A stretch of 64,000 nt of DNA from Rhyacichthys aspro (GCA_036850595.1 CM072154.1:12903330-12967329); one strand, 5' to 3'. Shown: positions 40,936 to 53,660, counted from the first letter of the stretch. Program-made: numbers and translations. Notes: generated by a model from the letters alone, not told the origin.

Positions 40936-41462
40936 CTTTGCTAAACAACGCTTCTTCCCGTTGCGCATGTGCGGATTGGACGCACAGTCTGTGACGCAGC
41001 CACGCCACCCGCTCTGATTGGCTCGTCAAAGAAACACAAGGTAGGAATAAATGGCGCGATATGTCCATATTATAACATCCTATAACTTTAAAAGATATCT
41101 GTTTTGTGGTTATAGTTCTGCACAAATTTACAGCCAAACAACGACTCCAAATGTTTGGACTTTTCATGTTAAACACGCCAGAGAGACAAAGTAAAAGCCC
41201 TGACAGAATCTTCAAAAAAAAAATTTAAAAAAAAATTGAATACATGGCAACTATATAAAAAAGATAATAAAAGCGTTATCAAAAGTGCAGGTTGTATCTT
41301 TAAATTAATGGGAATAATTAGCGACTAATTATTGTCCATTTTTCCAGGTGCGTTTTCACAATCAGTGGGCGTGGCTTCTGACACCTGCGACGTGTTTTGT
41401 AACTCTTTCTTGTAGCTTTGCAGTTCTGTGGAAACCTTCTGCGTTACTCTCACTAAACAGGA
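40936..41462. promoter_or_regulatory. probable bidirectional promoter of taf4a and lsm14b
   Basis: Only 527 bp separate the divergent start codons. The taf4a-proximal part has an NRF1-like site TGCGCATGTGC (40962-40972), two ATTGG elements (CCAAT on the - strand) at 40975-40979 and 41017-41021, and GTGACGCA near 40991. A GC-box-like GGGCGTGGC lies near 41366 on the lsm14b side. There is no clear TATA box. Divergent housekeeping genes commonly share promoters of this kind; start sites are inferred. Confidence 0.6.
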
Positions 41463-43122
41463 ATGAGTTCAGAAAAGCCGCACATTGGCTGTAAAATAAG
41501 GCTGATTTCAAAAGCCCAAAATAGATATGAGGGTATATTGTACACTATTGACAAAGTAAACTCAACTGCAGTGCTGGCAAAAGGTTAGTATTAAAAATGT
41601 TTTCATCTTAAGACTTTTACTTGATAGCTTATAAAGTACTTTTTGTACCAGTTAAGTGTTTTGGAACTGAGGGAAGACCAACTAATAGACCTACAGCACC
41701 GAAACATGATGTCTATGAGTACATTACTTTTCGGGGAAGTGACATTAGAGACATAACTCTATGTGAACCACCACAGTTGCATCATGGGCTTCCCCCCGAT
41801 CCAGCAATTGTGCAGGTAGTCTTGCAAAAATGTGGTGAAAAAACACACAGGAGTAAATAAGCTGATGTAATATCCTTTGTGCAGTCATCAAGTGCAGGCT
41901 CGTCAAATATCTACTCTACGTTAAATCTCGGGCAACTAAGAGTACCTGTCTACCATCAACTTCCTGCTAGTTCCCTACTAAACCAGCAGTATGCCACTGC
42001 CTTGGGCCTTGGTAAGTTGACATGGTCAACAGTTTGTCCACACAGACTTGGTGTCTTCTTTTGATGTTTTATATTTGTACGCTTTTGTTAATGTAACAGG
42101 TGTACCCATTAGAAGAGGTGCAAAGGTGGAAAAGGCAGTTCAAACAGTTGGCATGGAAAGATCAAGACAGGTTTTACCTTCATCACAAGCACAATGGGAA
42201 ATGAGGAGATCCCAAGTCAGACCACAGGCCAGACCACAGGCCATAAGAGAAACACCTCAACTTGGAGTACCTGTAATGAACAGTAAGCATCCAATAATCC
42301 AGTCATGATGGCTGACAATTAAGTATAGTGTTGATTCTAAAGTTGCTCCTAATGTTTTGATGCTTTAAGTCAAGGTAGACCCAGGTTTTCCCCTGGGTCG
42401 ACAGGAACGTGCTCTGCAACAGTATAATAATGAAAATTGTCCACCCAGAAGAAGACAAGGTAACTGGTTTTAAAGTTGCCAGGATTAAGCAAATCCATAA
42501 TTGAATTCATTGCACTTTTAAAATGCAATTATACAGGGGTCCGATGGTTCAGGAATCGTCAAGGCCAGCTACTTGGGGCAAATGTTTCACCTCCTACCCT
42601 AAAGTTTGATACAGACTTTGATTTTGATTCCTCAAATGCACAGTTCATTAAGGAGGAGTTGGAGCAGGAAGTGCAGGACAAAGTGAATGTTAAAGGTTTG
42701 TAAAAGGTTTGAATTCAGCAGTTTATCAAGTAGACAGTGTTGGATAAGGTTTACCTCTGGGGTGCTTAATGTCTGTCCAGATGTAAAGGAAGAGGCAATG
42801 GAAGAGGAATCCCAGTCTCCCTTTGAAGATGATCCATTTGGACCGAAATGCTACTACAACAAGGCTAAATCTTTCTATGACAATATTTCCTCTGACCATA
42901 AATTAAGGTAGGTCTCCATTCACCCTCCTACAGTTCAATGTAAAGTAATGTATGCACAGAGTAAGTAGCTAGTGTGTCAACAGACTTCCATGGGCAGAAG
43001 AACGCAAGCGGAATTTGGAAACCTTTGGTGTCCCTGGGAGGTTTCAGAGAAGCCAGGGCTTCAGAGGTGTGTATCCCCAGAGAAGAGGATGGAGCACGGC
43101 ACAAATTGTCCACACAAACTAA
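41463..43122 (+). CDS. lsm14b: LSM14B (RAP55-family mRNA-binding translational regulator), complete gene
   Basis: Cytoplasmic RNP and P-body component that represses or stores mRNAs; its paralogue LSM14A binds DDX6 and 4E-T. Exons: 41463-41583, 41652-41815, 41885-42011, 42100-42282, 42370-42459, 42537-42695, 42781-42907, 42984-43122, giving 369 residues, close to the human protein. The N-terminal LSm fold (about 1-85) reads IGCKIRLISKAQNRYEGILY and RGSDIRDITLCEPP. SSLLNQQYATALGLG near residues 123-137 is the LSM14B form. VEKAVQT, the FDF box (F256-F258), the FFD box (CYYNKAKSFYDNIS, about 305-318) and the TFG box (WAEERKRNLETFG, to 339) follow in order. The C-terminal RGG region is short. All seven introns are 68-88 bp. 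PSMA7, its usual downstream neighbour in mammals, is absent here. Confidence 0.95.
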
Positions 43123-43211
43123 ACAATGAAGATAACTGCTGAGAGAGACTAAATGTAAACTATAGACTTCAAATATTGTCGTCAAATGAATTGAGAATGG
43201 TTACAAGTTGA

Positions 43212-43217
43212 AATAAA
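43212..43217 (+). terminator. candidate polyadenylation signal of lsm14b
   Basis: AATAAA 90 bp after the lsm14b stop codon. A second AATAAA lies near 43487 in AGTAATGCAAATAAACTTG, followed by T-rich sequence, so two 3' ends are possible. Confidence 0.5.
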
Positions 43218-44024
43218 ATTAAAATGTCAAGGAGGCTTTTTGTTTAATGGAGATCATGAATTAGATGATCCTCCTATACACATGCTTCACCTTTTTTATT
43301 CAAAATTTTTAAAATATTAAAAAAATATATAAATGCACTTGTCCTGTTGTTTTGGAATATTTTCGTGTTAGAGTTCTGTGATCTTAATCTTGGTGAAATT
43401 TGGGTCTTTATTTTGTGGGTTTGGATATTGTAAGAAGTACAAATATATAGACTTTTTTTTGTTTGTCTTAAAAAGGGAGTAATGCAAATAAACTTGTTAT
43501 TGGTGATATGTCTTTTTGTTCTTTACACAGATAAATGTAAACGCATGGATGAGGCTTCACGTAATTAAAAGAAGGGTATTGGCCAGTAGGATTTTCTCTT
43601 TTTTTGCAGTTAATGTCAATACGTCTAAAGAGCTTTTGCACAGTAGGCCCAAGTGAGATGAATGTCGTCTGATTGACTCAGGATTCAAAGACAACCCCGT
43701 TTTCACTGAGAGAAAGTGGCAGACTACTCACGGTCCGGACCATACCAAAGCGAAGGGAGAGGGTTTCCTCCCATTCCTCTGAGAAATGAAAAAGCGCCAC
43801 TTCATTTGTTCACACAACGAATAAATTCCAACTCATTAAAAGGTGTTTATGATTACATTATCCAACAAAATAAATGTTCTTTCCCTTCTGCTTTGACAAC
43901 AAAGAGATAGCATTGTCACCCCCGTTTAGTGGTAATGGATAAACAGTGCAACCAAATAGAGAGCTGCGCTCAAGATAATAAATATTAGAATAAAAAGAAC
44001 CGCGTTTTCTTCCCATATGACAAA

Positions 44025-47000
44025 ATGTCGGTGGCATTTTCATCAGCGCGCTCCAGGACTAAAGGGGAGGTGACACAGCAGACGATTCAAAAGGTAGGCG
44101 ACATAATGCGTCGCGGTGTTTTAGATAAAATAACCTATTCGCCTGTCTGCACTGGGAGTGTGCGCTGCGCTGCTCGTGCAAAGAAAGTACTGCCCGTGAA
44201 TATCACTACAAATGGGAACTGCTTTGTAACGTTATAGTCGATAAAAGGTGCAAACCAAACAAAGCCCCACAGTGACGCCTTTTGTGCGCAAAACGACTTT
44301 TTCTTCTTCTTCAGTGAAGCTATTATTACACCTTTTTCCATGAAAATAATGTTAGTTTATGATAACAAACAGCTACACGGATATTATATGTTGACAATAT
44401 GTTGACAATATGTAGGTGCGAACCCAAAATGTGTTTTTGATGATCATAATACACTTTGTTAGATGTCAGTAGTAGATAGTAATGGATGGATCTCAGACTG
44501 TTGATGATGGTGGATGTTAGACTTGATGCTGCTGGTGCTTTATCCTTGAGTGAACCGTTCATGGTTGTTTAGCCACCTGTCCTCAAATTACACATACTAC
44601 TGATCTCACTCAAGCTATTCAATTAACGTGATGAAAATATTGCTCTTTGATTTGCCACATTGCCATCACTATTCAGACGTGTGTTTGTCTTTTGATTGGT
44701 GAAGTGTTAATTATTTTAAATTAGATAGCTGTTTAACCAGTTTTTAAAAACACTGCTATGGCCCACCTCAAGAATGTAAAACAAACAGGAATTCAACTTT
44801 TTTTTTTTATAAATCCTATTTTTGAAAATCAGGCTCTATAGTGTGCCAGAAATAAATAAATAAATAAATAAATAAACAATACAAATGTGGTTTAGTATTT
44901 AATGTTACAAGAATGTACGTAATGCACAAGAATTGAAAGTGATCCATAGTGCATGGCCTAACAGCTTACATTTCATTGTGTTATTTGCTTCATAGTTTTC
45001 TTTTCTGTGTTCTTGTGCAGATGTTGGATGAAAACCATCATCTAATACAGTGTATAATGGATTACCAAAGCAAAGGCAAAACAGCTGAATGCACACAGTA
45101 AGTGTTCTTTTTCTTCTGACAGTTACTCATCAGGATGTTATGTTGGACAGTCATAATGTTAAAATTAAGCTACTTGTTCACTTCGGGACTTGTTTTCACA
45201 GATATCAGCAAATCCTGCACAGAAATCTTGTTTACCTGGCCACAATAGCAGATTCTAATCAGAACATGCAGTCACTATTACCTGCTGTGAGCATTGCATG
45301 ACTTGATTTATCTGAATTATTTTTATTACTTATTTCCCTCTGCTTTGATGTTTGTTCTAAAATGACTATACTTTATAACAATAATTGATTTTATTTACCA
45401 TAGCCTCCTATTCACAACATGTCAGTGGGTTCTGGGGGAATGGGTCAGAGTGGAGGACACACTTCAAGCAACCTTAATGAAAGTATGGCATCTGGACTGC
45501 CACCTACTTCAGTGATGCAGGGTCAGTTAAGCAATGGTAAGTGCAATACACAAGCGTGATCCGGCACACGTCTTTGCCCCACATCTTGCATTAATGCATG
45601 TTTGTCTGTAAAAATATAGCACCAAGCCTTTTCTCCCTAATGTTATGTCTGTTTGAGAAACAGACTTTTAAAATTCAGCTAGTGAACAGATGATCTATTT
45701 TTTTATTTTTTTTTGCTGTGGCAATGCTTTTTCCCCTAAATGCTTCCATTACTGTACTCCTGGCTGTATTACTATAAGTTTGCTGTGAAGATGAACTGAA
45801 TGTGGTTCTGATATTAACTTGGAAACATGTCCTGGCTGCTTTGACTGTGCGTGTGTGTTGTCAGGCCCCAGCCATGCCCCCATGCAGCAGCAGTCTGGCC
45901 AGGTGCAGACGGCCATTCCCCCCACATCCCTCAGCACATATGGCAGTTCGGCCTCAGCCTCAGGCTACAGCCATGCTGGGCCTTCCTCCCAGGGCAGCAT
46001 GATCCAGGGCCCTGGGGCTGGCTATGGTTCCTCTTCCTCTTCTTCCTCCACAACCTCTTCCTCCTCCCGCAGCAACCTCAACATGCAGTCCAACCAAGGT
46101 GAGCCAGGCGTGGTGGAGCTGACAATCATTAAGTAGTCTTCATGTAGTTTCATATGGCATACTGCAAGACATCTCATTACATTTGACTCTGAAGCTGACT
46201 TTGGATCACATTCAGTTCATCAGAGAGGTGTCTCACTTGCCTAGTTCCCCTTTCTCTCCTCCTTTTTTTTTTTTTTTACATTTTGTGCTTCAGGCTTCAT
46301 ATGACCTGTAACCCATAACCTTGAGATGCAGCCTAGCTCCAAGAATGCTGATGCACATTTACTGTTCCTGCATTAATAACAGCAGCACTGTTTGCACTTA
46401 TTTATCCAGCATCCCTTAATTGATATTCTTATGGCTGCCATTAACCTCTGTTTTTTTCCTGTAGCCTGTTGTGATGTGAGTTCTCTTACTTTTGTACATC
46501 GTACTGTTGCCAATGTATTGAGTATGCCCTCTTTAATTCTGATTTAGTTTGTTTAAACACTCCTCTTTTGTTTATGTAGTAGTTTTTAAGATATCTTTTC
46601 ATATAACTTAACCTGCTTTGCAGTATCCATGATGCACCAACAGCCTGGGACTCCACACTACTCCTCTGCCCAGGTTGGGGGACAACATTATCAGGGACAG
46701 CAGACTATGGGTATGATGGGTCAGGGTAGTCAAGGCAACAGTATGATGTCTCAGAGGCCTATGGGATCCTATCGCTCCTCACAGCAAGGTAAAAGCAAAG
46801 ACTTTATCAACGTTTTGGCAAAAGACAAGCTTTGTGCATGTTGGTGTGTGAGTAGTATTGAGTACAGTTTATGGAGGCAATATGGAGTGAGTATTATATT
46901 GATAGAAATAATTTATCATTACTTATTTATGATTTGAACATGGTCTTGCAAATCATCAGCATATAAATTTAAGAAGCAATTGGAAAATGTGTCATTCTTG

Positions 47001-48997
47001 TCACAAGAATAGGTTTCTTTCTCAGTAGACCATTTAGTTTGTACTGTGTCAGCATGTGCCTAAGAATAGCTCCACCCCATCTAGATGTCTTTTGAAGGAT
47101 GTAGTCAAGACAGATGTATAAAAAGAAAGGCAAACTGTTTCTAGGGCAACACACTGTGGATGTGTGTCCTCATTCACCTCAGCACTTCATCATTTCTGAC
47201 TCTTTCTGTAAACTCAGATTGTGTTGTTTAATCTGTCTAGACTTGAGGTTGAGCTGGGTGGCTACTCATCAGGACATCGATGTGTTGCTATAGCTGTTCA
47301 GTAAAAGCATAGAGTCATGGTATTGGACTTTCTGCTGAATGTTCCGTGTAGTTTAATTCAGAGATGGAACACTGGCTTCGAGAGTTTTAGTTAAATTTGC
47401 TTTTTTAGTTATGTAGAGGGTTGTAAAAGGGAAAGGTTTGCACTGTAATACAATAATAATAAAGTGAAATCTGGAGTTTCTGCACACCACCAAAGCAGAT
47501 GTCAGATTCTCCAGAAACTGGCATTCTGTCTCTCTCCAAAAGAGTATACAAATACGTTTTTCATTATTATTACCCCAGTTAAATTTAGTGTTTTTAAATT
47601 TGAGCTGTGTTGTCTGAAAACATAAGAGATGGCGATGAAATCTCCTATACACTTTACTTTTTAAAACTTTAACAATATATGTAAAACAACACCAAAATAA
47701 TTCTAGAATGGCCAAATGATCTGTTAGACCATTTTGGTCTCCTCCTTAACACTTGGTCCAAGCAGCTGATTAACCAACCGTGGTATCACCTGTGTTGCAG
47801 GATCTGCACAGCAGTACATGGGACAAGACGAGTTCTACGGAGAGCAGTATGGACACACTCAGAGCTCCAGCGAGCCCATAAACCAACAGTATTACCCTGA
47901 TGGTAATCATGCACAGCCATAAATGTCATATAGCTCTCAAACACACAAGCCCCTTTATAGATGATGCAGTTTTCACTATTCTGCACAACATGGTTTACTA
48001 TGGCGCTGAAGCTTCAACTTATCCCCTCCATAAATATAGCAGGAGGTGAAAAGTATTGGACTTTGCTCCAAATGAGTTTTTTTCCAGTGTGTCTGTGTCC
48101 ATACTGTCCCCTTTGGTGTGCTGAAATTTCAGATTTTAGAAAGCTGAATAGCATTGTAGTATGGATTGCAGTGTTCCTCTCGAATGTCTTCTTTGTGGTC
48201 TGTGCATTAACATAAATACTTGAACATTTTCTTGCTTGTAATTCTGTCAAGGTGTGTGTTTTTAATGAATGCCAGTTTTAGCTTTTTCTGCAGCTTTTTA
48301 AGTTGTGTTAATCTGTGTCCACTACAGGTCATGGGGAATACTCATATCCGCAGTCCTCATATAGTGAGCAAGGCTATGAGAGGTCTTTTGATGAATCCTC
48401 ACAGCATTATTATGATGGAGGTACTGTCCATTTGGATTGTGTTTTATGTACACAGTGAATTATTACCTTACTGACCTTTTCTTTATGCAAACATATCCTC
48501 AGGTAACTCTCAGTACAGTCAGCAGCAGGCCCAGTATCAGCAGGGCTCTGGTCAACAGCCCTTTGGCCAGCAGCAGTACTCCTCCCAACAAGGCTACAGC
48601 GGACCACCACAAGGATATGGTTAGAGACACAACCTGCTTAATGCAAAACCAAAGAACTAAATAACTTAGTCAACTCTTAAATTACAGGACCTGGCCAGGG
48701 AGGCTCCTCCCAGTATTCTCAGTATCAACAAGGTCAGAGTCAACAGTATGGTTCGTACCGCTCCTCCCAGGGGGGTCCTGGTGCACAGTCACAAAGACCC
48801 TATTCTTATGAACAGGTATTAACATTAATATATTACAGTTCCCTCATAAAATAAAAAAAACAGTTTTTAAAAAATAGTTTCTTATTTATTTCTATTGTGA
48901 TTGTGTCTAGAAATATTGTCCTGTATGCCCATGAATCAGAAATAAATCACTATACATTTTGTTATTACAGGGTCAGTATGGAAATTATCAGCAATGA
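44025..48997 (+). CDS. ss18l1: SS18-like protein 1 (CREST), complete gene
   Basis: Nuclear coactivator and subunit of neuronal BAF chromatin-remodelling complexes; in mammals it drives calcium-dependent dendrite growth. Exons: 44025-44093, 45021-45097, 45202-45286, 45404-45536, 45865-46098, 46624-46788, 47801-47902, 48328-48420, 48503-48619, 48688-48815, 48971-48997. All phases join, giving 409 residues. The SNH domain spans roughly 14-75 (LDENHHLIQCIMDYQSKGKT, YQQILHRNLVYLATIADSNQ). Met/Gly/Gln-rich sequence follows (HYSSAQVGGQHYQGQQTMGM), then the Gln/Pro/Gly/Tyr-rich transactivation end, closing EQGQYGNYQQ. The last coding exon encodes only eight residues plus stop. A serine run (about 46028-46073) replaces much of the spacer before NLNMQSN. 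SS18 is the alternative, but synteny with taf4a, lsm14b and mtg2 supports SS18L1. Confidence 0.95.
44850..44876. repeat. (AAAT)n tetranucleotide repeat in ss18l1 intron 1
   Basis: About seven AAAT units in tandem, between the first and second coding exons of ss18l1. Simple-sequence repeat; no function indicated. Confidence 0.9.
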
Positions 48998-50245
48998 GAT
49001 TTTTATTCTGGTGGAAATGAAGACTGTGGTGTACTGGGCTCAACTGTGGGTTAGATCTGGATCCATCACACATACTGCGCTTAAATTTATTTGCCATTTC
49101 ACCACATATTTTTCCAGATCTGAATTTTCTTATTTATAGTCTTTACTCAGTTTATGCTTAGAGAAGCTATGTTTTTAAGGGAACATAATTTCAGAACACT
49201 AGTTCTTAAAATGTATTTGATCCGCCAAACTGTGACGTCTCACTGTGTGGTCTTACATCATGTGTTTTCATTCTACATACATGTCTTACTGAAGTAGATA
49301 GTAAACAGATACACATTTGTGTATTGTTTTTTATCACACCCTCATCATAACCATAGTTCATCATAGTAGAATTTAAGGTGGCGTGCTCTGTGCAAACACT
49401 TCTTTTTATCTGCAGGGTTTAGATGTTACACTACTCTGGATGCCATTCAGTAGGTATTTTCAACTAAAAAAAGTTTGCCACTTTTTTGCACTTTACTTTC
49501 CAGTGACAGTGTATGTATTGTCTAACTTTGTCTTAACTTTTTGTAATGTAATGTAATGTGATTCAAGTTGTTTATGACATTTGATCCGCAAAAAGCCAAA
49601 GTAACACAGGAACAGATATGTCCTGCACCTCAATACTTCAACAAGTGCAATACAACTTGAAGGCAGACCTTGCTGTTGTCTATTTATCTATCTATCTGAT
49701 TTACTAAAACATATTTAAATTTTCATTATGCCATACCATTACAATAATTACAGTCTAACAAGAGGGATCCATAAAGGACTGTGATTGCATGATTGTAGAG
49801 TTCCACCTTTGCATTACATGTCCCGCAGTAGGCTACCTCAGCTTACCTCAGTGGGGTAAAATCACCTACCAGTTATATCCAGGGTAATCAAGAAAAGGGG
49901 AAACACGGCAGTCAAATAGCTTATGGATTATGTACCACTCAACAGTGACAATCACAGGCTTTATTACAATGAATCAATCAGTGTTTCATTTTACTGTATA
50001 ACCAACATGTATTTAACGTCTTTTTAAAAGTACATTGTGTTGTAACAGATCTGAGTGGTGTGCCTGTGAGTGTGCGAGTGTGTATTAGTTGTTTGTTAAC
50101 GAGAAGTGTGAAAGAGTGAGAATATTTGGGAAAAGTACAAATATGAATGTCTCTGACTTATCTCTGTTGTTCAGTTAAGTCTGTTGCCTGATCTTTTTAG
50201 CTGTCTTTTGTTACTGTTTGTTATAAAAAATAAAAAAATAAACTT
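48998..50245 (+). other. ss18l1: ss18l1 3' untranslated region
   Basis: AT-rich sequence without credible exons runs from the ss18l1 stop to a pair of overlapping polyadenylation signals (AATAAA at 50229-50234 and 50237-50242). A 1.2 kb 3' UTR is implied. Confidence 0.6.
50229..50242 (+). terminator. tandem polyadenylation signals of ss18l1
   Basis: Two AATAAA hexamers eight bases apart within an A-rich run, followed by T-rich sequence. The next gene, mtg2, starts coding 705 bp downstream on the same strand, so transcription must end near here. Confidence 0.6.
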
Positions 50246-50946
50246 AACATTCATCTCTTGAATGTCTACTCTGCATCGTATCTATATCTGTATTTGTCAA
50301 AATTGTACATAATCCACCTATAGTAGCAATTCTATTTTGCAACATTAACATTTTGAGCATTACCTGAGAAGGTAATGGTCAAACATTTCCTTTTTCAAGG
50401 GCAGTTCATTTTTTTCTTAATATGACCATCGGTGGCAAGATGTGTAAGTAAAAACTGGTTTGCTGTTTATCTAGAAAGTATAAAACTTTCACTTTCAATA
50501 TGTTCACTCAATGTGTTCAGTCAGTTTTACATCTTATGTCATATGACCCCAGTTAAAAGTTTGACCCCAGCATGGCCCCCCTATTTAAAGTGGTACAGAT
50601 CTGCCCCTGCTTTTTTTTTTACCAGTGTCAGCAGCAGCTATAAGTGTTTGATCACCTGCTTTAAACTAGTGCATTAATGAAACCACCTAGACGCAAGGTG
50701 GCGGTAGAGATAATCACCAATTAACCCTCCCGGCATCCGTAGTGGCAAGTGAACGTCGTGACCGTTTAGTAATAACATAAACTTACATTTGAAGTCGATA
50801 ACATCAGTAATGTGTCTATTTGCTTCATGGTGTGTCTGTCATTAGAATGTTTTGTGTCCGTTAAATACAGTTTCATTGTATTTGTTTTATTGTTTCGTTT
50901 TAGCTGACAGCCGCGTCTACCACATTGCTGTTCTGGATATGTCACA

Positions 50947-52767
50947 ATGTTTGCAAGAGTAAAATGTCGTTTGTGGTTGTCTCTTTTTGACAACCTGTAT
51001 CTAAACCACTCATTCATCAGAAGAAACCAGCTGACCTTTTGCACTAGTGACAGTAAATGCCAAGTTTCAACGGCTGGGAGGCTGAAAATCACACATGGAG
51101 TCAGAGAGTTTAGCACTAACCGCTTTCTGTTTGCCAAAATCCGGAAACACGCGAAGAAGAAAGACCTTTCTGAGAAGAAACTGGTAAGTTATATTAACAC
51201 TTTCTATCACATAGCTAGCAGTGGTTTATTAATTATTTCAGGAATTTATTATTAGGACTATATAGTATTAATTAGGAAACTGTTTACAACTAGTTCATTA
51301 AAAAAATATCGTAAATGATTATTATTTTTTATCATAATAGCTTGTCTTTTGTGTTGAATTGGCTGTAAATGATCACATTGTTTAAAAATCATTTGTTAAT
51401 TAACTGACTCATTTTTATGTATATAAATCAGACCCGATACTTTGTAGATCATCGCACTGTAAAACTGGCGGCTGGATCAGGTGGTAAAGGTGCCTGCAGC
51501 TTCCACAGTGAACCCCGGAAAGAATGGGGAGGACCAGATGGAGGAAACGGAGGGGATGGGGGCAGCATCATCATCAAGGGTAAGAGACTCCTTAGTCAGC
51601 TGTACTGCATGCTCCATATGCAGGACTTTTAACCCTACCTGTTTTGTCTATGCCTTCAGCTGATCGCTTTGTGAAATCACTTGCACAAGTCGTTCCTGTC
51701 TACAGGGGAGAAGATGGCCAATCAGGGGCTAGCAAGAATTGTTATGGCCGCAATGGTCGTCCGTCTTATATCAGTGTAAGTTTGTGGGCATGAACATAAG
51801 ATGTAAAGTGTAAATATTTTAAGATGTTATTATTATGATTATCTATAAAGGTACCAGTAGGCACCATGTTGAAAGAGCATGGTAAATCAATAGTGGACCT
51901 GTCTGAGCCCGGCCAGGAGTATGTTGCTGTGTTTGGAGGGGCAGGGGGAAAAGGAAATCGATTTTTTCTGTCCAATGAGAACCGTGCCCCAATGAATGCA
52001 ACATCAGGAGAGCAGGGTGAGGAACGGGTCCTTCAGCTCGAGCTACGCACAATGGCACATGCCGGACTGGTAAGTAAAGGCTTAAGAATTAGAAGAATAT
52101 CACATGCATACACAGTAATTGTATTTTTATAATCGACAGGTTGGGTTTCCTAATGCTGGGAAATCATCACTACTGAGGGCCATCTCCAATGCAAAGCCTG
52201 CTGTAGCTGCATACCCTTTCACTACTCTCCAGCCACACATAGGAATTGTCAACTACAGGGATCATGAGCAAGTTGCAGGTATTTGCAAGATAAACTTTAA
52301 ACAGGATTTCAAATTTGTATCCTTGTATTGTGCATGTTTTGTGAACATTTTCTATTCTCCCACACTTTGTAGTTGCCGACATCCCAGGCATCATTTGTGG
52401 AGCCCATTTGAATCGGGGCCTGGGACTCTCTTTTCTTCGGCACATTGAGCGCTGTCGTTTTCTCCTCTTTGTCCTGGACATCTCTTCTCCAGAGCCTTGG
52501 TCTCAGCTCAAACACCTACGCTATGAACTAGACCAGTATGAACCAGGCTTGTCTAAGAGGCCTCAGGCTATCATAGCCAACAAAATGGATCTACCTGATG
52601 CCATAGAGAACCTTAAGACTCTGAAGAGCCTTGTAACCCAAAGGGTTATTCCTGTATCTGCTCTCACAGGACAGAACACAGAGGAGCTCATCCTCCATCT
52701 CAGAGAGCTTTATGATGGCTATCTCCAAGGAGAGAGTAGTGGAGATGTAAAAGTTACAAGGTGGTAG
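50947..52767 (+). CDS. mtg2: MTG2 (GTPBP5), mitochondrial Obg-family GTPase, complete gene
   Basis: GTPase needed for late assembly of the mitochondrial large ribosomal subunit at the inner membrane. Exons: 50947-51183, 51432-51579, 51660-51775, 51851-52069, 52140-52278, 52373-52767, all in phase, giving 417 residues (human is about 406). The first exon is basic with few acids before KKKDLSEKK and fits a mitochondrial targeting sequence. The Obg domain follows (VKLAAGSGGKGACSF, GPDGGNGGDGGS, GGAGGKGNRFF). The G domain has G1 GFPNAGKSS (242-250), switch region AYPFTTLQPHIG, G3 DIPG (289-292), G4 NKMD (356-359) and a G5-like SALTG. GLGLSFLRHIERC is typical of Obg. The start is the first in-frame ATG after upstream stops; an overlapping ATG six bases earlier is out of frame. 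Same strand as ss18l1, matching the human arrangement. Confidence 0.95.
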
Positions 52768-52841
52768 TAAAGGTAGTTCAACAAATTTTCCTTCTATATA
52801 TGTATTAGTTTATATCTAGTGTTGGAGATGTTCATTTTGTT

Positions 52842-52847
52842 AATAAA
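52842..52847 (+). terminator. candidate polyadenylation signal of mtg2
   Basis: AATAAA 75 bp after the mtg2 stop codon, in TTGTTAATAAATGCAAC, followed by T-rich sequence. It would give a very short 3' UTR. Confidence 0.55.
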
Positions 52848-53357
52848 TGCAACAAACTATAGTTTTACATTTCTGCTTTTTGAATTGTCCTATTTAAATT
52901 GTTCACTTTCTGTATATTCAAGATTGTCAACCATATCATAACTACTCAATGATAATAATTGTGCAGTACTCCCACAACAGCAAAACCATCAAAACAGGGA
53001 CTCCACTAGACATCTAAAGAAATTCTGTGGCATTGACATCAAGATGTTTGCTGCAGATCCTCCTCCATTTACCACTTCTGGTAAGTAAATTTCTTTACAA
53101 GTGGCGTGTAGTTATACACAAACCATTAGGCACATTTGCTAATGCATTTTTGCATACAAATCTGATAATACTTAAGGAAATGGTTTTGGCTATTTTCTCT
53201 CCATCAAACTAACCAGTTTCAATTCAGCTTGTGTTTACTGTCCATATTAGCCTATATTATTCTGTACTTATATATGTTTATATATTTTCACAATGAAAAG
53301 CAGTAGTCATAATCTAAAGCAAACCAGCAGAGGGTGCACCTTTCACAGAAAAAAACT

Positions 53358-53660
53358 ACAGGGCTGCAGTGGCTCAAGAGGCAGAGCAGGTCAGTGTCTT
53401 CTTTTGCTGTTGTGCCCATGGGCAGGACACTTCACCCATCTTTCCTCCAGTGTGCCACAGGTGTCTTAATGTATTAATGTGTGTGATTGACAGTGGTGTG
53501 TTTAGTGGTGGTCAGAGAGGCCATTTGCGTGGTATGGCTGCCCCAGGGCAGCTGTGGCTACAGAGGTAGCTTACCACCACCAGTGTGTGACAGAGTGAAT
53601 GGATAATGGTCTCAGTTGTAAAGCACTTTAAGTGCCTTGAAAAGCGCTATATAAATCTAA
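53358..53660 (+). mobile_element. tRNA-type SINE with an L2-like tail
   Basis: The element opens with GGGCTGCAGTGGCTCAAGAG; TGGCTCAAGAGG is one base off a polymerase III A box (TRGCNNARYNGG). The middle has CATGGGCAGGACACTTCACCC and GTGGCTACAGAGGTAGC. The 3' part reads GTAAAGCACTTTAAGTGCCT followed by GAAAAGCGCTATATAAAT, a tail I know from many teleost SINEs and L2-type LINEs. The B box is not convincing and the head looks internally shortened, so this is an old copy. I could not identify clear target-site duplications. The family name is not assigned. Confidence 0.6.
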
